A stretch of DNA of 64,000 nt from Cardiocondyla obscurior. Taxonomy: Eukaryota > Arthropoda > Insecta > Hymenoptera > Formicidae. Below, one piece after another: positions 11,514 through 25,100 of the stretch. The position numbers and the translations under genes were made by a program. The stretch lies in assembly GCF_019399895.1 (NCBI RefSeq), contig NW_027228788.1, forward strand, positions 785,068 through 849,067, read 5' to 3'. Below the pieces are notes generated by a model that saw nothing but the letters and a program-made list of their open reading frames with translations, did no database searches and had not been told where the DNA came from. The first letter of the stretch is position 1; each line of letters opens with the position of its first letter.

Positions 11514-14500
11514 ATTGTGCGGCATTTAAAAAAAATGCATACGGGTTTATTCCGAGCCTTCTATTTTCACCAGCAAACGAAATATGGCCGAAAAACATAA
11601 AAACATATTTTTTAGATTTTGCAACGTAGCATTGTGCGCAATTAAAAATAGATGCATACGGGACAATTCCGAGCTTTCAATTTGCACCAGCAGACGAAAT
11701 ATGGCCGAAAAACATAAAAAAATTTTTTTTTAATTTTGCAACATAGCATTGTGCGGCATTTAAAAGATGCATACGGGTTTATTCCGAGTTTTCTATTTTC
11801 ACCAGCAGACGAAATGAACAAAAAACAAAAAAAAATTTTTAATTTGGCAACATAGCATTGTGCGGCAATTAAAAAGATGAATACGGGCCTATTCCGAGCC
11901 TATTATTTTTACCAGCAGCCGAGATATGGCCGAAAAACGAAAAAAATATTTTAGAAATTTAGCAACATAGCATTGTGCGGCATTTAAAAAAAATGCATAC
12001 GGGTTTATTCCGAGCTTTCTATTTTCACCAGCAGACGAAATATGGCCAAAAAACAAAAAAATTTTTTGAAATTTTGCAACGTAGCATTGTGCGCAACTAA
12101 AAATAGATGCATACGGGTTATCCGAGCCTTCTATTTTCACCAGCAGACGAAATGAACAAAAAACAAAAAAAAATTTTTTAATTTGGCAACATAGCATTGT
12201 GCGGCAATTAAAGGAGATGAATACGGGCCTATTCCGAGCCTATTATTTTTACCAGCAGCCGAGATATGGCCAAAAACGAAAAAATATTTTGAAATTTAGC
12301 AACATAGCATTGTGCGGCATTAAAAAAATGCATACGGGTTTATTACGAGCCTTCTATTTTCACCAGCAGACGAAATATGGCCGAAAAACATAAAAACATA
12401 TTTTTAAAATTTTGCAACGTAGCATTGTGCGCAACTAAAAATAGATGCATACGGGACAATTCCGAGCTTTCAATTTGCACCAGCAGACGAAATATGGCCG
12501 AAAAAAAAAAAAATTTTTAATTTTGCAACATAGCATTGTGCGGCATTTAAAAAAGATGCATACGGGTTTATTCCGAGTTTTCTATTTTCACCAGCAGACG
12601 AAATGGCCAAAAACAAAAAAATATTTTTTAATTTGGCAACATAGCATTGTGCGGCAATTAAAGAGATGAATACGGGCCTATTCCGAGCCTATTATTTTTA
12701 CCAGCAGCCGAGATATGGCCAAAAACGAAAAAATATTTTGAAATTTAGCAACATAGCATTGTGCGGCATTTAAAAAAATGCATACGGGTTTATTCCGAGC
12801 CTTCTATTTTCACCAGCAGACGAAATATGGCCGAAAAACATAAAAACATATTTTAGATTTTGCAACGTAGCATTGTGCGCAATTAAAAATAGATGCATAC
12901 GGGACAATTCCGAGCTTTCAATTTGCACCAGCAGACGAAATATGGCCGAAAAACGAAAAAAAATATTTTAGAAATTTAGCAACATAGCGTTGTGCGGCAT
13001 TTAAAAAAAATGCATACGGGTTTATTCCGAGCCTTTTATTTTCACCAGCAGACGAGATATAGCCAAAAAACAAAAAAATTTTTTTTTTGCAACATAGCAT
13101 TGTGCGCAACTAAAAATAGATGCATACAGGCTTATCCGAGCCTTCTATTTTCACCAGCAGACGAAATGGCCAAAAAACAAAAAAATTTTTTAATTTTGCA
13201 ACATAGCATTGTGCGGCAATTAAAAAGATGAATACGGGCCTATTCCGAGCCTATTATTTTTACCAGCAGCCGAGATATGGCCAAAAAACAAAAAAATATT
13301 TTAGAAATTTAGCAACATAGCATTGTGCGGCATTTAAAAAAATGCATACGGGTTTATTCCGAGCCTTCTATTTTCACCAGCAAACGAAATATGGCCGAAA
13401 AACATAAAAATATTTTTAAATTTTGCAACATAGCATTGTGCGCAATTAAAAATAGATGCATACGGGACAATTCCGAGCTTTCAATTTGCACCAGCAGACG
13501 AAATATGGCCGAAAAACATAAAAAATATTTTTAAATTTTGCAACATAGCATTGTGCGCAACTAAAAATAGATGCATACGGGACAATTCCGAGCTTTCAAT
13601 TTGCACCAGCAGACGAAATATGGCCGAAAAACATAAAAAAATTTTTTTTAATTTTGCAACATAGCATTGTGCGGCATTTAAAAAATGCATACGGGTTTAT
13701 TCCGAGTTTTCTATTTTCACCAGCAGACGAAATGAACAAAAAAAAAAAAAAATTTTTTTAATTTGGTAACATAGCATTGTGCGGCAATTAAAGAAGATGA
13801 ATACGGGCCTATTCCGAGCCTATTATTTTTACCAGCAGCCGAGATATGGCCAAAAACGAAAAAAATATTTTTGAAATTTAGCAACATAGCATTGTGCGGC
13901 ATTTAAAAAAAATGCATACGGGTTTATTCCGAGCCTTCTATTTTCACCAGCAAACGAAATATGGCCGAAAAACATAAAAACATATTTTTTAGATTTTGCA
14001 ACGTAGCATTGTGCGCAATTAAAAATAGATGCATACGGGTTTATTCCGAGTTTTCTATTTTCACCAGCAGACGAAATGGCCAAAAACAAAAAAAAAATTT
14101 TTTATTTGGCAACATAGCATTGTGCGGCAATTAAAGAAGATGAATACGGGCCTAATCCGAGCCTATTATTTTTACAAGCAGCCGAGATATGGCCGAAAAA
14201 CGAAAAGAAATATTTTAGAAATTTAGCAACATAGCATTGTGCGGCATTAAAAAAAAATGCATACGGGTTTATTCCGAGCTTTCAATTTGCACCAGCAGAC
14301 GAAATATGGCCGAAAAACATGAAAAAAAATTTTTTAAATTTTGCAACGTATAGCATTGTGCGCAACTAAAAATAGATGCATACGGGTTTATCCGAGCCTT
14401 CTATTTTCACCAGCAGACGAAATGGCCGAAAAACAAAAAAATTTTTTAATTTGGCAACATAGCATTGTGCGGCAATTAAAAAATATGCATACGGGTTTAT

Positions 14501-15484
14501 TCCGAGCCTATTATTTTTACCAGCAGCCGAGATATGGCCGAAAAACGAAAAAAATATTTTTGAAATTTAGCAACATAGCATTGTGCGGCATTTAAAAAAA
14601 TGCATACGGGTTTATTCCGAGCCTTCTATTTTCACCAGCAGACGAAATATGGCCAAAAAAACAAAAAAATTTTTTTGAAATTTTGCAACATAGCATTGTG
14701 CGCATTAAAAATAGATGCATACGGGTTTATTCCGAGCCTTCTATTTTCACCAGCAGACGAAATATGGCCGAAAAACATAAAAACATATTTTTAAAATTTT
14801 GCAACATAGCATTGTGCGCAACTAAAAATAGATGCATACGGGACAATTCCGAGCTTTCAATTTTCACCAGCAGACGAAATATGGCCGAAAAACATAAAAA
14901 AAATTTTTTTTAATTTTGCAACATAGCATTGTGCGGCAATTAAAGAAGATGAATACGGGCCTAATCCGAGCCTATTATTTTTACCAGCAGCCGAGATATG
15001 GCCGAAAAACGAAAAAAAATATTTTAGAAATTTAGCAACATAGCATTGTGCGCAATTAAAAATAGATGCATACGGGACAATTCCGAGCTTTCAATTTGCA
15101 CCAGCAGACGAAATATGGCCGAAAAACATAAAAACATATTTTTAAAATTTTGCAACGTAGCATCGTGCGCAACTAAAAATAGATGCATACGGGACAATTC
15201 CGAGCTTTCAATTTGCACCAGCAGACGAAATATGGCCGAAAAACATAAAAAATTTTTAATTTTGCAACATAGCATTGTGCGGCATTTAAAAAGATGCATA
15301 CGGGCCTATTCGAGTTTTCTATTTTCACCAGCAGACGAAATGAACAAAAAACAAAAAAAATTTTTAATTTGGTAACATAGCATTGTGCGGCAATTAAAGG
15401 AGATGAATACGGGCCTATTCCGAGCCTATTATTTTTACCAGCAGCCGAGATATGGCCAAAAACGAAAAAATATTTTGAAATTTA
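11514..15484 (+). repeat. Mosaic of small higher-order units between super-units 1 and 2
   Basis: The order read by eye is A-B-D-C, F-E-C, A-B-D-C, A-B-F-E-C, A-B-B-D-C, A-D-C, then an irregular run (a hybrid with A front and B core carrying CATGAAAAAAA, E, a C hybrid with ATGCATACGGGTTT near 14485, F, A-like, B, C), and B-B-D-C. An A/T run with about a dozen consecutive A residues lies near 13738-13751. Confidence 0.8.
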
Positions 15485-18244
15485 GCAACATAGCATTGTG
15501 CGGCATTTAAAAAATGCATACGGGTTTATTCCGAGCCTTCTATTTTCACCAGCAGACGAAATATGGCCGAAAAACATAAAAACATATTTTTAGATTTTGC
15601 AACGTAGCATTGTGCGCAATTAAAAATAGATGCATACGGGACAATTCCGAGCTTTCAATTTGCACCAGCAGACGAAATATGGCCGAAAAACGAAAAAAAT
15701 ATTTTAGAAATTTAGCAACATAGCGTTGTGCGGCATTTAAAAAAATGCATACGGGTTTATTCCGAGCCTTCTATTTTCACCAGCAGACGAAATATGGCCG
15801 AAAAACATAAAAACATATTTTTAAAATTTTGCAACGTAGCATCGTGCGCAACTAAAAATAGATGCATACGGGACAATTCCGAGCTTTCAATTTTCACCAG
15901 CAGACGAAATATGGCCGAAAAACATAAAAATTTTTAATTTTGCAACATAGCATTGTGCGGCATTTAAAAAAGATGCATACGGGCCTATTCGAGTTTTCTA
16001 TTTTCACCAGCAGACGAAATGAACAAAAAACAAAAAAAAATTTTTTAATTTGGTAACATAGCATTGTGCGGCAATTAAAGGAGATGAATACGGGCCTATT
16101 CCGAGCCTATTATTTTTACCAGCAGCCGAGATATGGCCAAAAACGAAAAAAATATTTTGAAATTTAGCAACATAGCATTGTGCGGCATTTAAAAAAATGC
16201 ATACGGGTTTATTCCGAGCCTTCTATTTTCACCAGCAAACGAAATATGGCCGAAAAACATAAAAACATATTTTTAGATTTTGCAACGTAGCATTGTGCGC
16301 AATTAAAAATAGATGCATACGGGACAATTCCGAGCTTTCAATTTGCACCAGCAGACGAAATATGGCCGAAAAACGAAAAAAATATTTTAGAAATTTAGCA
16401 ACATAGCGTTGTGCGGCATTTAAAAAAAATGCATACGGGTTTATTCCGAGCCTTCTATTTTCACCAGCAGACGAAATATGGCCGAAAAACATAAAAACAT
16501 ATTTTTAAAATTTTGCAACGTAGCATCGTGCGCAACTAAAAATAGATGCATACGGAACAATTCCGAGCTTTCAATTTTGCACCAGCAGACGAAATATGGC
16601 CGAAAAACATAAAAAAATTTTTTTTTAATTTTGCAACATAGCATTGTGCGGCAATTAAAGAAGATGAATACGGGCCTAATCCGAGCCTATCATTTTACCA
16701 GCAGCCGAGATATGGCCGAAAAACGAAAAAAAATTTTAGAAATTTAGCAACATAGCGTTGTGCGGCATTTAAAAAAAATGCATACGGGTTTATTCCGAGC
16801 CTTATATTTTCACCAGCAGACGAAATATGGCCGAAAAACATAAAAAAAATTTTTTTTAATTTTGCAACATAGCATTGTGCGGCAATTAAAAAAGATGCAT
16901 ACGGGTTTATTCCGAGCCTTTATTTTCACCAGCAGACGAAATATGGCCGAAAAACATAAAAACATATTTTTAAAATTTTGCAACATAGCATTGTGCGCAA
17001 TTAAAAATAGATGCATACGGGACAATTCCGAGCTTTCAATTTGCACCAGCAGACGAAATATGGCCGAAAAACGAAAAAAATATTTTAGAAATTTAGCAAC
17101 ATAGCGTTGTGCGGCATTTAAAAAAATGCATACGGGTTTATTCCGAGCCTTCTATTTTCACCAGCAGACGAAACATGGCCGAAAAACATAAAAACATATT
17201 TTTAAAATTTTGCAACGTAGCATTGTGCGCAACTAAAAATAGATGCATACGGGACAATTCCGAGCTTTCAATTTGCACCAGCAGACGAAATATGGCCAAA
17301 AAACATAAAAAAAATTTTTTTTAATTTTGCAACATAGCATTGTGCGGCAATTAAAGAAGATGAATACGGGCCTAATCCGAGCCCATTATTTTTACCAGCA
17401 GCCGAGATATGGCCAAAAAACAAAAAAAATATTTTAGAAATTTAGCAACATAGCATTGTGCGGCATTTAAAAAAATGCATACGGGTTTATTCCGAGCTTT
17501 CTATTTTTACCAGCAGCCGAGATATGGCCAAAAAACAAAAAAAATATTTTTGAAATTTTGCAACGTAGCATTGTGCGCAACTAAAAATAGATGCATTCAG
17601 GCTTGATCCGAGCCTTCTATTTTCACCAGCAGACGAAATGAACAAAAAACAAAAAATAAATTTCTTTAATTTGGTAACATAGCATTGTGCGGCAATTAAA
17701 GAAATGAATACGGGCCTATTCCGAGCCTATTATTTTTACCAGCAGCCGAGATATGGCCGAAAAACGAAAAAAATATTTTTGAAATTTAGCAACATAGCAT
17801 TGTGCGGCATTTAATAAAAATGCATACGGGTTTATTCTGAGCCTTCTATTTTCACCAGCAGACGAAATATGGCCGAAAAACATAAAAACATATTTTTAAA
17901 TTTTGCAACGTAGCATCGTGCGCAACTAAAAATAGATGCATACGGGACAATTCCGAGCTTTCAATTTGCACCAGCAGACGAAATATGGCCGAAAAACATA
18001 AAAAAATTTTTATTTAATTTTGCAACATAGCATTGTGCGGCATTTAAAAATATGCATACGGGTTTATTCCGAGTTTCTATTTTCACCAGCAGACGAAATG
18101 AACAAAAAACAAAAAAATTTTTTTAATTTGGCAACATAGCATTGTGCGGCAATTAAAGAAGATGAATACGGGCCTATTCCGAGCCTATTATTTTTACCAG
18201 CAGCCGAGATATGGCCAAAAACGAAAAAAATATTTTGAAATTTA
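15485..18244 (+). repeat. 24-monomer super-unit, copy 2 (2760 bp)
   Basis: The same 24-monomer order as copy 1, displaced by about 6.74-6.75 kb. The offset measured on shared variants is 6747 at GAAATGAATAC (17698) and at TTCTGAGCC (17838). It keeps A2 near 16750-16865, the hybrid C* near 16870-16983, F-E-C and A-B-D-C. The F here has TATTTTTACCAGCAGCCGA near 17500-17520, a C-like patch absent from copy 1. Confidence 0.88.
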
Positions 18245-19376
18245 GCAACATAGCATTGTGCGGCATTTAAAAAATGCATACGGGTTTATTCCGAGCCTTC
18301 TATTTTCACCAGCAGACGAAATATGGCCGAAAAACAAAAAAATTTTTGAATTTTGCAACAGCATTGTGCGCAACTAAAAATAGATGCATACGGGTTTATT
18401 CCGAGCCTTCTATTTTCACCAGCAGACGAAATATGGCCGAAAAACAAAAAAAAATTTTTTAATTTTGCAACATAGCATTGTGCGGCAATTAAAAAGATGA
18501 ATACGGGCCTATTCCGAGCCTATTATTTTTACCAGCAGCCGAGATATGGCCAAAAAACAAAAAAAAATATTTTAGAAATTTAGCAACATAGCGTTGTGCG
18601 GCATTTAAAAAAAATGCATACGGGTTTATTCCGAGCCTTCTATTTTCACCAGCAGACGAAATATGGCCGAAAAACATAAAAACATATTTTTAATTTTGCA
18701 ACATAGCATTGTGCGCAATTAAAAATAGATGCATACGGGACAATTCCGAGCTTTCAATTTGCACCAGCAGACGAAATATGGCCGAAAAACATAAAAAATA
18801 TTTTTAAAATTTTGCAACATAGCATTGTGCGCAATTAAAAAAGATGCATACGGGACAATTCCGAGCTTTCAATTTTCACCAGCAGACGAAATATGGCCGA
18901 AAAACATAAAAAAAATTTTTTTTAATTTTGCAACATAGCATTGTGCGGCATTTAAAAAGATGCATACGGGTTTATTCCGAGCTTTCTATTTTCACCAGCA
19001 GACGAAATGGCCGAAAAACAAAAAAAAATTTTTTAATTTTGCAACATAGCATTGTGCGGCAATTAAAAAAGATGAATACGGGCCTATTCCGAGCCTTTAT
19101 TTTTACCAGCAGACGAAATATGGCCGAAAAACGAAAAAAATATTTTGAAATTTAGCAACATAGCATTGTGCGGCATTTAAAAAAGATGCATACGGGTTTA
19201 TTCCGAGTTTTCTATTTTCACCAGCAGACGAAATGAACAAAAAACAAAAAAATTTTTAATTTGGCAACATAGCATTGTGCGGCAATTAAAAAAGATGAAT
19301 ACGGGCCTATTCCGAGCCTATTATATTTACCAGCAGCCGAGATATGGCCAAAAACGAAAAAATATTTTGAAATTTA
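18245..19376 (+). repeat. Short mosaic between super-units 2 and 3
   Basis: The order is F-E-C, A-B-B-D-C, D-C. The E begins GCAACAGCATTG near 18355, missing two bases (TA). The C near 19056-19160 has a shortened CCTTTATTTTTACC and CAGACGAAATATGG, so it is a C/A hybrid. Confidence 0.8.
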
Positions 19377-20633
19377 GCAACATAGCATTGTGCGGCATTT
19401 AAAAAATGCATACGGGTTTATTCCGAGCCTTCTATTTTCACCAGCAGACGAAATATGGCCGAAAAACATAAAAACATATTTTTTAGATTTTGCAACGTAG
19501 CATTGTGCGCAATTAAAAATAGATGCATACGGGACAATTCCGAGCTTTCAATTTGCACCAGCAGACGAAATATGGCCGAAAAACGAAAAAAATATTTTAG
19601 AAATTTAGCAACATAGCGTTGTGCGGCATTTAAATAAAATGCATACGGGTTTATTCCGAGCCTTCTATTTTCACCAGCAGACGAAATATGGCCGAAAAAC
19701 ATAAAAACATATTTTTAAAATTTTGCAACGTAGCATCGTGCGCAACTAAAAATAGATGCATACGGGACAATTCCGAGCTTTCAATTTTCACCAGCAGACG
19801 AAATATGGCCGAAAAACATAAAAATTTTTTAATTTTGCAACATAGCATTGTGCGGCATTTAAAAAGATGCATACGGGTTTATTCGAGTTTTCTATTTTCA
19901 CCAGCAGACGAAATGAACAAAAAACAAAAAAAAATTTTTGGCAACATAGCATTGTGCGGCAATTAAAGGAGATGAATACGGGCCTATTCCGAGCCTATTA
20001 TTTTTACCAGCAGCCGAGATATGGCCAAAAACGAAAAATATTTTTGAAATTTAGCAACATAGCATTGTGCGGCATTTAAAAAATGCATACGGGTTTATTC
20101 CGAGCCTTCTATTTTCACCAGCAGACGAAATATGGCCGAAAAACATAAAAACATATTTTTAGATTTTGCAACGTAGCATTGTGCGCAATTAAAAATAGAT
20201 GCATACGGGACAATTCCGAGCTTTCAATTTGCACCAGCAGACGAAATATGGCCGAAAAACGAAAAAAATATTTTAGAAATTTAGCAACATAGCGTTGTGC
20301 GGCATTTAAAAAAATGCATACGGGTTTATTCCGAGCCTTCTATTTTCACCAGCAGACGAAATATGGCCGAAAAACATAAAAACATATTTTTAAAATTTTG
20401 CAACGTAGCATTGTGCGCAACTAAAAATAGATGCATACGGGACAATTCCGAGCTTTCAATTTGCACCAGCAGACGAAATATGGCCGAAAAACATAAAAAA
20501 AATTTTTTTTAATTTTGCAACATAGCATTGTGCGGCAATTAAAAAAGATGAATACGGGCCTAATCCGAGCCTATCATTTTTACAAGCAGCCGAGATATGG
20601 CCGAAAAACGAAAAAAAATATTTTAGAAATTTA

Positions 20634-20750
20634 GCAACATAGCGTTGTGCGGCATTTAAAAAAAATGCATACGGGTTTATTCCGAGCCTTATATTTTCAC
20701 CAGCAGACGAAATATGGCCGAAAAACATAAAAAAAATTTTTTTTAATTTT
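20634..20750 (+). repeat. Exemplar monomer type A2
   Basis: An A-type front (GCGGCATTT, GGGTTTATTCCGAGCC) but TATATTTTCACC in place of TCTATTTTCACC, and the B/long A-run to T-run tail. It sits between two C-class monomers, making the short A2-C unit of about 230-240 bp that marks the super-units. Confidence 0.88.
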
Positions 20751-20864
20751 GCAACATAGCATTGTGCGGCAATTAAAAAAGATGCATACGGGTTAATCCG
20801 AGCCTTTATTTTCACCAGCAGACGAAATATGGCCGAAAAACATAAAAACATATTTTTAAATTTT
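20751..20864 (+). repeat. Hybrid monomer C* (C front, A rear)
   Basis: The front is C (GCGGCAATT), followed by GATGCATACGGGTTAATCC, CCTTTATTTTCACCAGCAGACGA and the A tail CATAAAAACATATTTTT. The switch from C-like to A-like sequence lies between the A-run and the CCAGCAG block. Close relatives lie near 10130-10245 and 16870-16983, at the same place in the other two copies of the 24-monomer super-unit, so the hybrid predates their duplication. Confidence 0.85.
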
Positions 20865-22112
20865 GCAACATAGCATTGTGCGCAATTAAAAATAGATGCA
20901 TACGGGACAATTCCGAGCTTTCAATTTGCACCAGCAGACGAAATATGGCCGAAAAACGAAAAAAATATTTTAGAAATTTAGCAACATAGCGTTGTGCGGC
21001 ATTTAAAAAAATGCATACGGGTTTATTCCGAGCCTTCTATTTTCACCAGCAGACGAAATATGGCCGAAAAACATAAAAACATATTTTTAAAATTTTGCAA
21101 CGTAGCATCGTGCGCAACTAAAAATAGATGCATACGGGACAATTCCGAGCTTTCAATTTGCACCAGCAGACGAAATATGGCCGAAAAACATAAAAAATTT
21201 TTTTAATTTTGCAACATAGCATTGTGCGGCAATTAAAGAAGATGAATACGGGCCTAATCCGAGCCTTTATTTTTACCAGCAGAAATATGGCCAAAAAACG
21301 AAAAAATATTTTAGAAATTTAGCAACATAGCATTGTGCGGCATTTAAAAAATGCATACGGGTTTATTCCGAGTTTCTATTTTCACCAGCAGAGATATGGC
21401 CAAAAAACAAAAAAAATTTTTGAAATTTTGCAACGTAGCATTGTGCGCAACTAAAATAGATGCATACGGGATTCCGAGCCTTCTATTTTCACCAGCAGAC
21501 GAAATGGCCAAAAAACATAAAAAAATTTTTTAATTTGGCAACATAGCATTGTGCGGCAATTAAAGAAATGAATACGGGCCTATTCCGAGCCTATTATTTT
21601 TACCAGCAGCCGAGATATGGCCGAAAAACGAAAAAAATATTTTTGAAATTTAGCAACATAGCATTGTGCGGCATTTAAAAAAAATGCATACGGGTTTATT
21701 CCGAGCCTTCTATTTTCACCAGCAGACGAAATATGGCCGAAAAACATAAAAACATATTTTTAAAATTTTGCAACGTAGCATCGTGCGCAACTAAAAATAG
21801 ATGCATACGGGACAATTCCGAGCTTTCAATTTGCACCAGCAGACGAAATATGGCCGAAAAACATAAAAAATTTTTTTAATTTTGCAACATAGCATTGTGC
21901 GGCATTTAAAAAATATGCATACGGGTTTATTCCGAGTTTCTATTTTCACCAGCAGACGAAATGAACAAAAAACAAAAAAAAAAATTTTTTAATTTGGTAA
22001 CATAGCATTGTGCGGCAATTAAAGAAGATGAATACGGGCCTATTCCGAGCCTATTATTTTTACCAGCAGCCGAGATATGGCCAAAAAACGAAAAAAATAT
22101 TTTTGAAATTTA

Positions 22113-25100
22113 GCAACATAGCATTGTGCGGCATTTAAAAAATGCATACGGGTTTATTCCGAGCCTTCTATTTTCACCAGCAAACGAAATATGGCCGAAA
22201 AACATAAAAACATATTTTTTAGATTTTGCAACGTAGCATTGTGCGCACTTAAAATAGATGCATACGGGACAATTCCGAGCTTTCAATTTGCACCAGCAGA
22301 CGAAATATGGCCGAAAAACATAAAAAATTTTTTAATTTTGCAACATAGCATTGTGCGGCAATTAAAGAAGATGAATACGGGCCTATTCCGAGCCTATTAT
22401 TTTTACCAGCAGCCGAGATATGGCCAAAAACGAAAAAAAATTTTAGAAATTTAGCAACATAGCATTGTGCGGCATTTAAAAAATGCATACGGGTTTATTC
22501 CGAGCCTTCTATTTTCACCAGCAGACGAAATATGGCCGAAAAACATAAAAACATATTTTTAAAATTTTGCAACGTAGCATTGTGCGCAACTAAAAATAGA
22601 TGCATACGGGACAATTCCGAGCTTTCAATTTGCACCAGCAGACGAAATATGGCCGAAAAACAAAAAAAATATTTTAGAAATTTAGCAACATAGCATTGTG
22701 CGGCATTTAAAAAATGCATACGGGTTTATTCCGAGCCTTTTATTTTCACCAGCAGACGAAATATGGCCAAAAAACAAAAAAATTTTTTAAATTTTGCAAC
22801 ATAGCATTGTGCGCAACTAAAAATAGATGCATACGGGTTTATCCGAGCCTTCTATTTTCACCAGCAGACGAAATGGCCAAAAAACAAAAAAATTTTTTAA
22901 TTTTGCAACATAGCATTGTGCGGCAATTAAAGAAGATGAATACGGGCCTATTCCGAGCCTATTATTTTTACCAGCAGCCGAGATATGGCCAAAAAAAAAA
23001 AATATTTTAGAAATTTAGCAACATAGCATTGTGCGGCATTTAAAAAATGCATACGGGTTTATTCCGAGCCTTCTATTTTCACCAGCAGACGAAATATGGC
23101 CGAAAAACATAAAAACATATTTTTAAAATTTTGCAACATAGCATTGTGCGCAATTAAAAATAGATGCATACGGGACAATTCCGAGCTTTCAATTTGCACC
23201 AGCAGACGAAATATGGCCGAAAAACATAAAAAATATTTTTAAAATTTTGCAACATAGCATTGTGCGCAACTAAAAATAGATGCATACGGGACAATTCCGA
23301 GCTTTCAATTTTCACCAGCAGACGAAATATGGCCGAAAAACATAAAAAAAATTTTTTTTAATTTTGCAACATAGCATTGTGCGGCATTTAAAAGATGCAT
23401 ACGGGTTTATTCCGAGCTTTCTATTTTCACCAGCAGACGAAAATGAACAAAAACAAAAAAATTTTTTAATTTGGCAACATAGCATTGTGCGGCAATTAAA
23501 GGAGATGAATACGGGCCTATTCCGAGCCTATTATTTTTACCAGCAGCCGAGATATGGCCAAAAACGAAAAAATATTTTGAAATTTAGCAACATAGCATTG
23601 TGCGGCATTTAAAAAAATGCATACGGGTTTATTCCGAGCCTTCTATTTTCACCAGCAGACGAAATATGGCCGAAAAACATAAAAACATATTTTTAGATTT
23701 TGCAACGTAGCATTGTGCGCAATTAAAAATAGATGCATACGGGACAATTCCGAGCTTTCAATTTGCACCAGCAGACGAAATATGGCCGAAAAACGAAAAA
23801 AATATTTTAGAAATTTAGCAACATAGCGTTGTGCGGCATTTAAAAAAATGCATACGGGTTTATTCCGAGCCTTCTATTTTCACCAGCAGACGAAATATGG
23901 CCGAAAAACATAAAAACATATTTTTAAAATTTTGCAACATAGCATTGTGCGCAACTAAAAATAGATGCATACGGAACAATTCCGAGCTTTCAATTTTCAC
24001 CAGCAGACGAAATATGGCCGAAAAACATAAAAAAATTTTTTTAATTTTGCAACATAGCATTGTGCGGCAATTAAAAAGATGAATACGGGCCTAATCCGAG
24101 CCTATCATTTTTACCAGCAGCCGAGATATGGCCGAAAAACGAAAAAATATTTTAGAAATTTAGCAACATAGCGTTGTGCGGCATTTAAAAAAAATGCATA
24201 CGGGTTTATTCCGAGCCTTATATTTTCACCAGCAGACGAAATATGGCCGAAAAACATAAAAAAAATTTTTTTTAATTTTGCAACATAGCATTGTGCGGCA
24301 ATTAATGAAGATGAATACGGGCCTAATCCGAGCCCATTATTTTTACCAGCAGCCGAAATATGGCCAAAAAACGAAAAAAAATATTTTAGAAATTTAGCAA
24401 CATAGCGTTGTGCGGCATTTAAAAAAAATGCATACGGGTTTATTCCGAGCCTTCTATTTTCACCAGCAGACGAAATATGGCCGAAAAACATAAAAACATA
24501 TTTTTAAAATTTTGCAACGTAGCATCGTGCGCAACTAAAAATAGATGCATACGGGACAATTCCGAGCTTTCAATTTGCACCAGCAGACGAAATATGGCCG
24601 AAAAACATAAAAAAATTTTTTTTTAATTTTGCAACATAGCATTGTGCGGCATTTAAAAAGATGCATACGGGTTTATTCCGAGTTTTCTATTTTCACCAGC
24701 AGACGAAATGGCCAAAAAACAAAAAAATTTTTTTAATTTTGCAACATAGCATTGTGCGGCAATTAAAGAAGATGAATACGGGCCTAATCCGAGCCTATTA
24801 TTTTTACCAGCAGCCGAGATATGGCCGAAAAACGAAAAAAATATTTTAGAAATTTAGCAACATAGCATTGTGCGGCATTTAAAAAAAATGCATACGGGTT
24901 TATTCCGAGCTTTCTATTTTCACCAGCAGCCGAGATATGGCCAAAAACAAAAAAATTTTTTGAAATTTTGCAACGTAGCATTGTGCGCAACTAAAATAGA
25001 TGCATACAGGCTTATCCGAGCCTTCTATTTTCACCAGCAGACGAAATGAACAAAAAACAAAAAAAAATTTTTAATTTGGCAACATAGCATTGTGCGGCAA

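Larger units (their letters stand above)
19377..22112 (+). repeat. 24-monomer super-unit, copy 3 (2736 bp)
   Basis: The same monomer order as copies 1 and 2, about 10.63 kb from copy 1 and 3.87-3.89 kb from copy 2. It shares GAAATGAATAC (21562) but lacks ATTCTGAGCC and TTTAATAAAAATGC, which copies 1 and 2 share. Copies 1 and 2 are therefore the closer pair over that part. The F and E near 21300-21530 have several small deletions (CAGCAGAGATATGG, CTAAAATAGATGC, CGGGATTCC). Confidence 0.87.

Noticed and set aside
13738..13751. Long A-run as a poly(A) tail of a retroposed sequence
   Set aside because: It lies at the normal place of the tail of a D monomer and is only slightly longer than in sister copies.
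24010..24500. Retroelement or other mobile element causing the irregular C-A2-C pattern
   Set aside because: The irregular part consists entirely of known monomer types joined in register. There are no terminal repeats, target-site duplications or coding remains.
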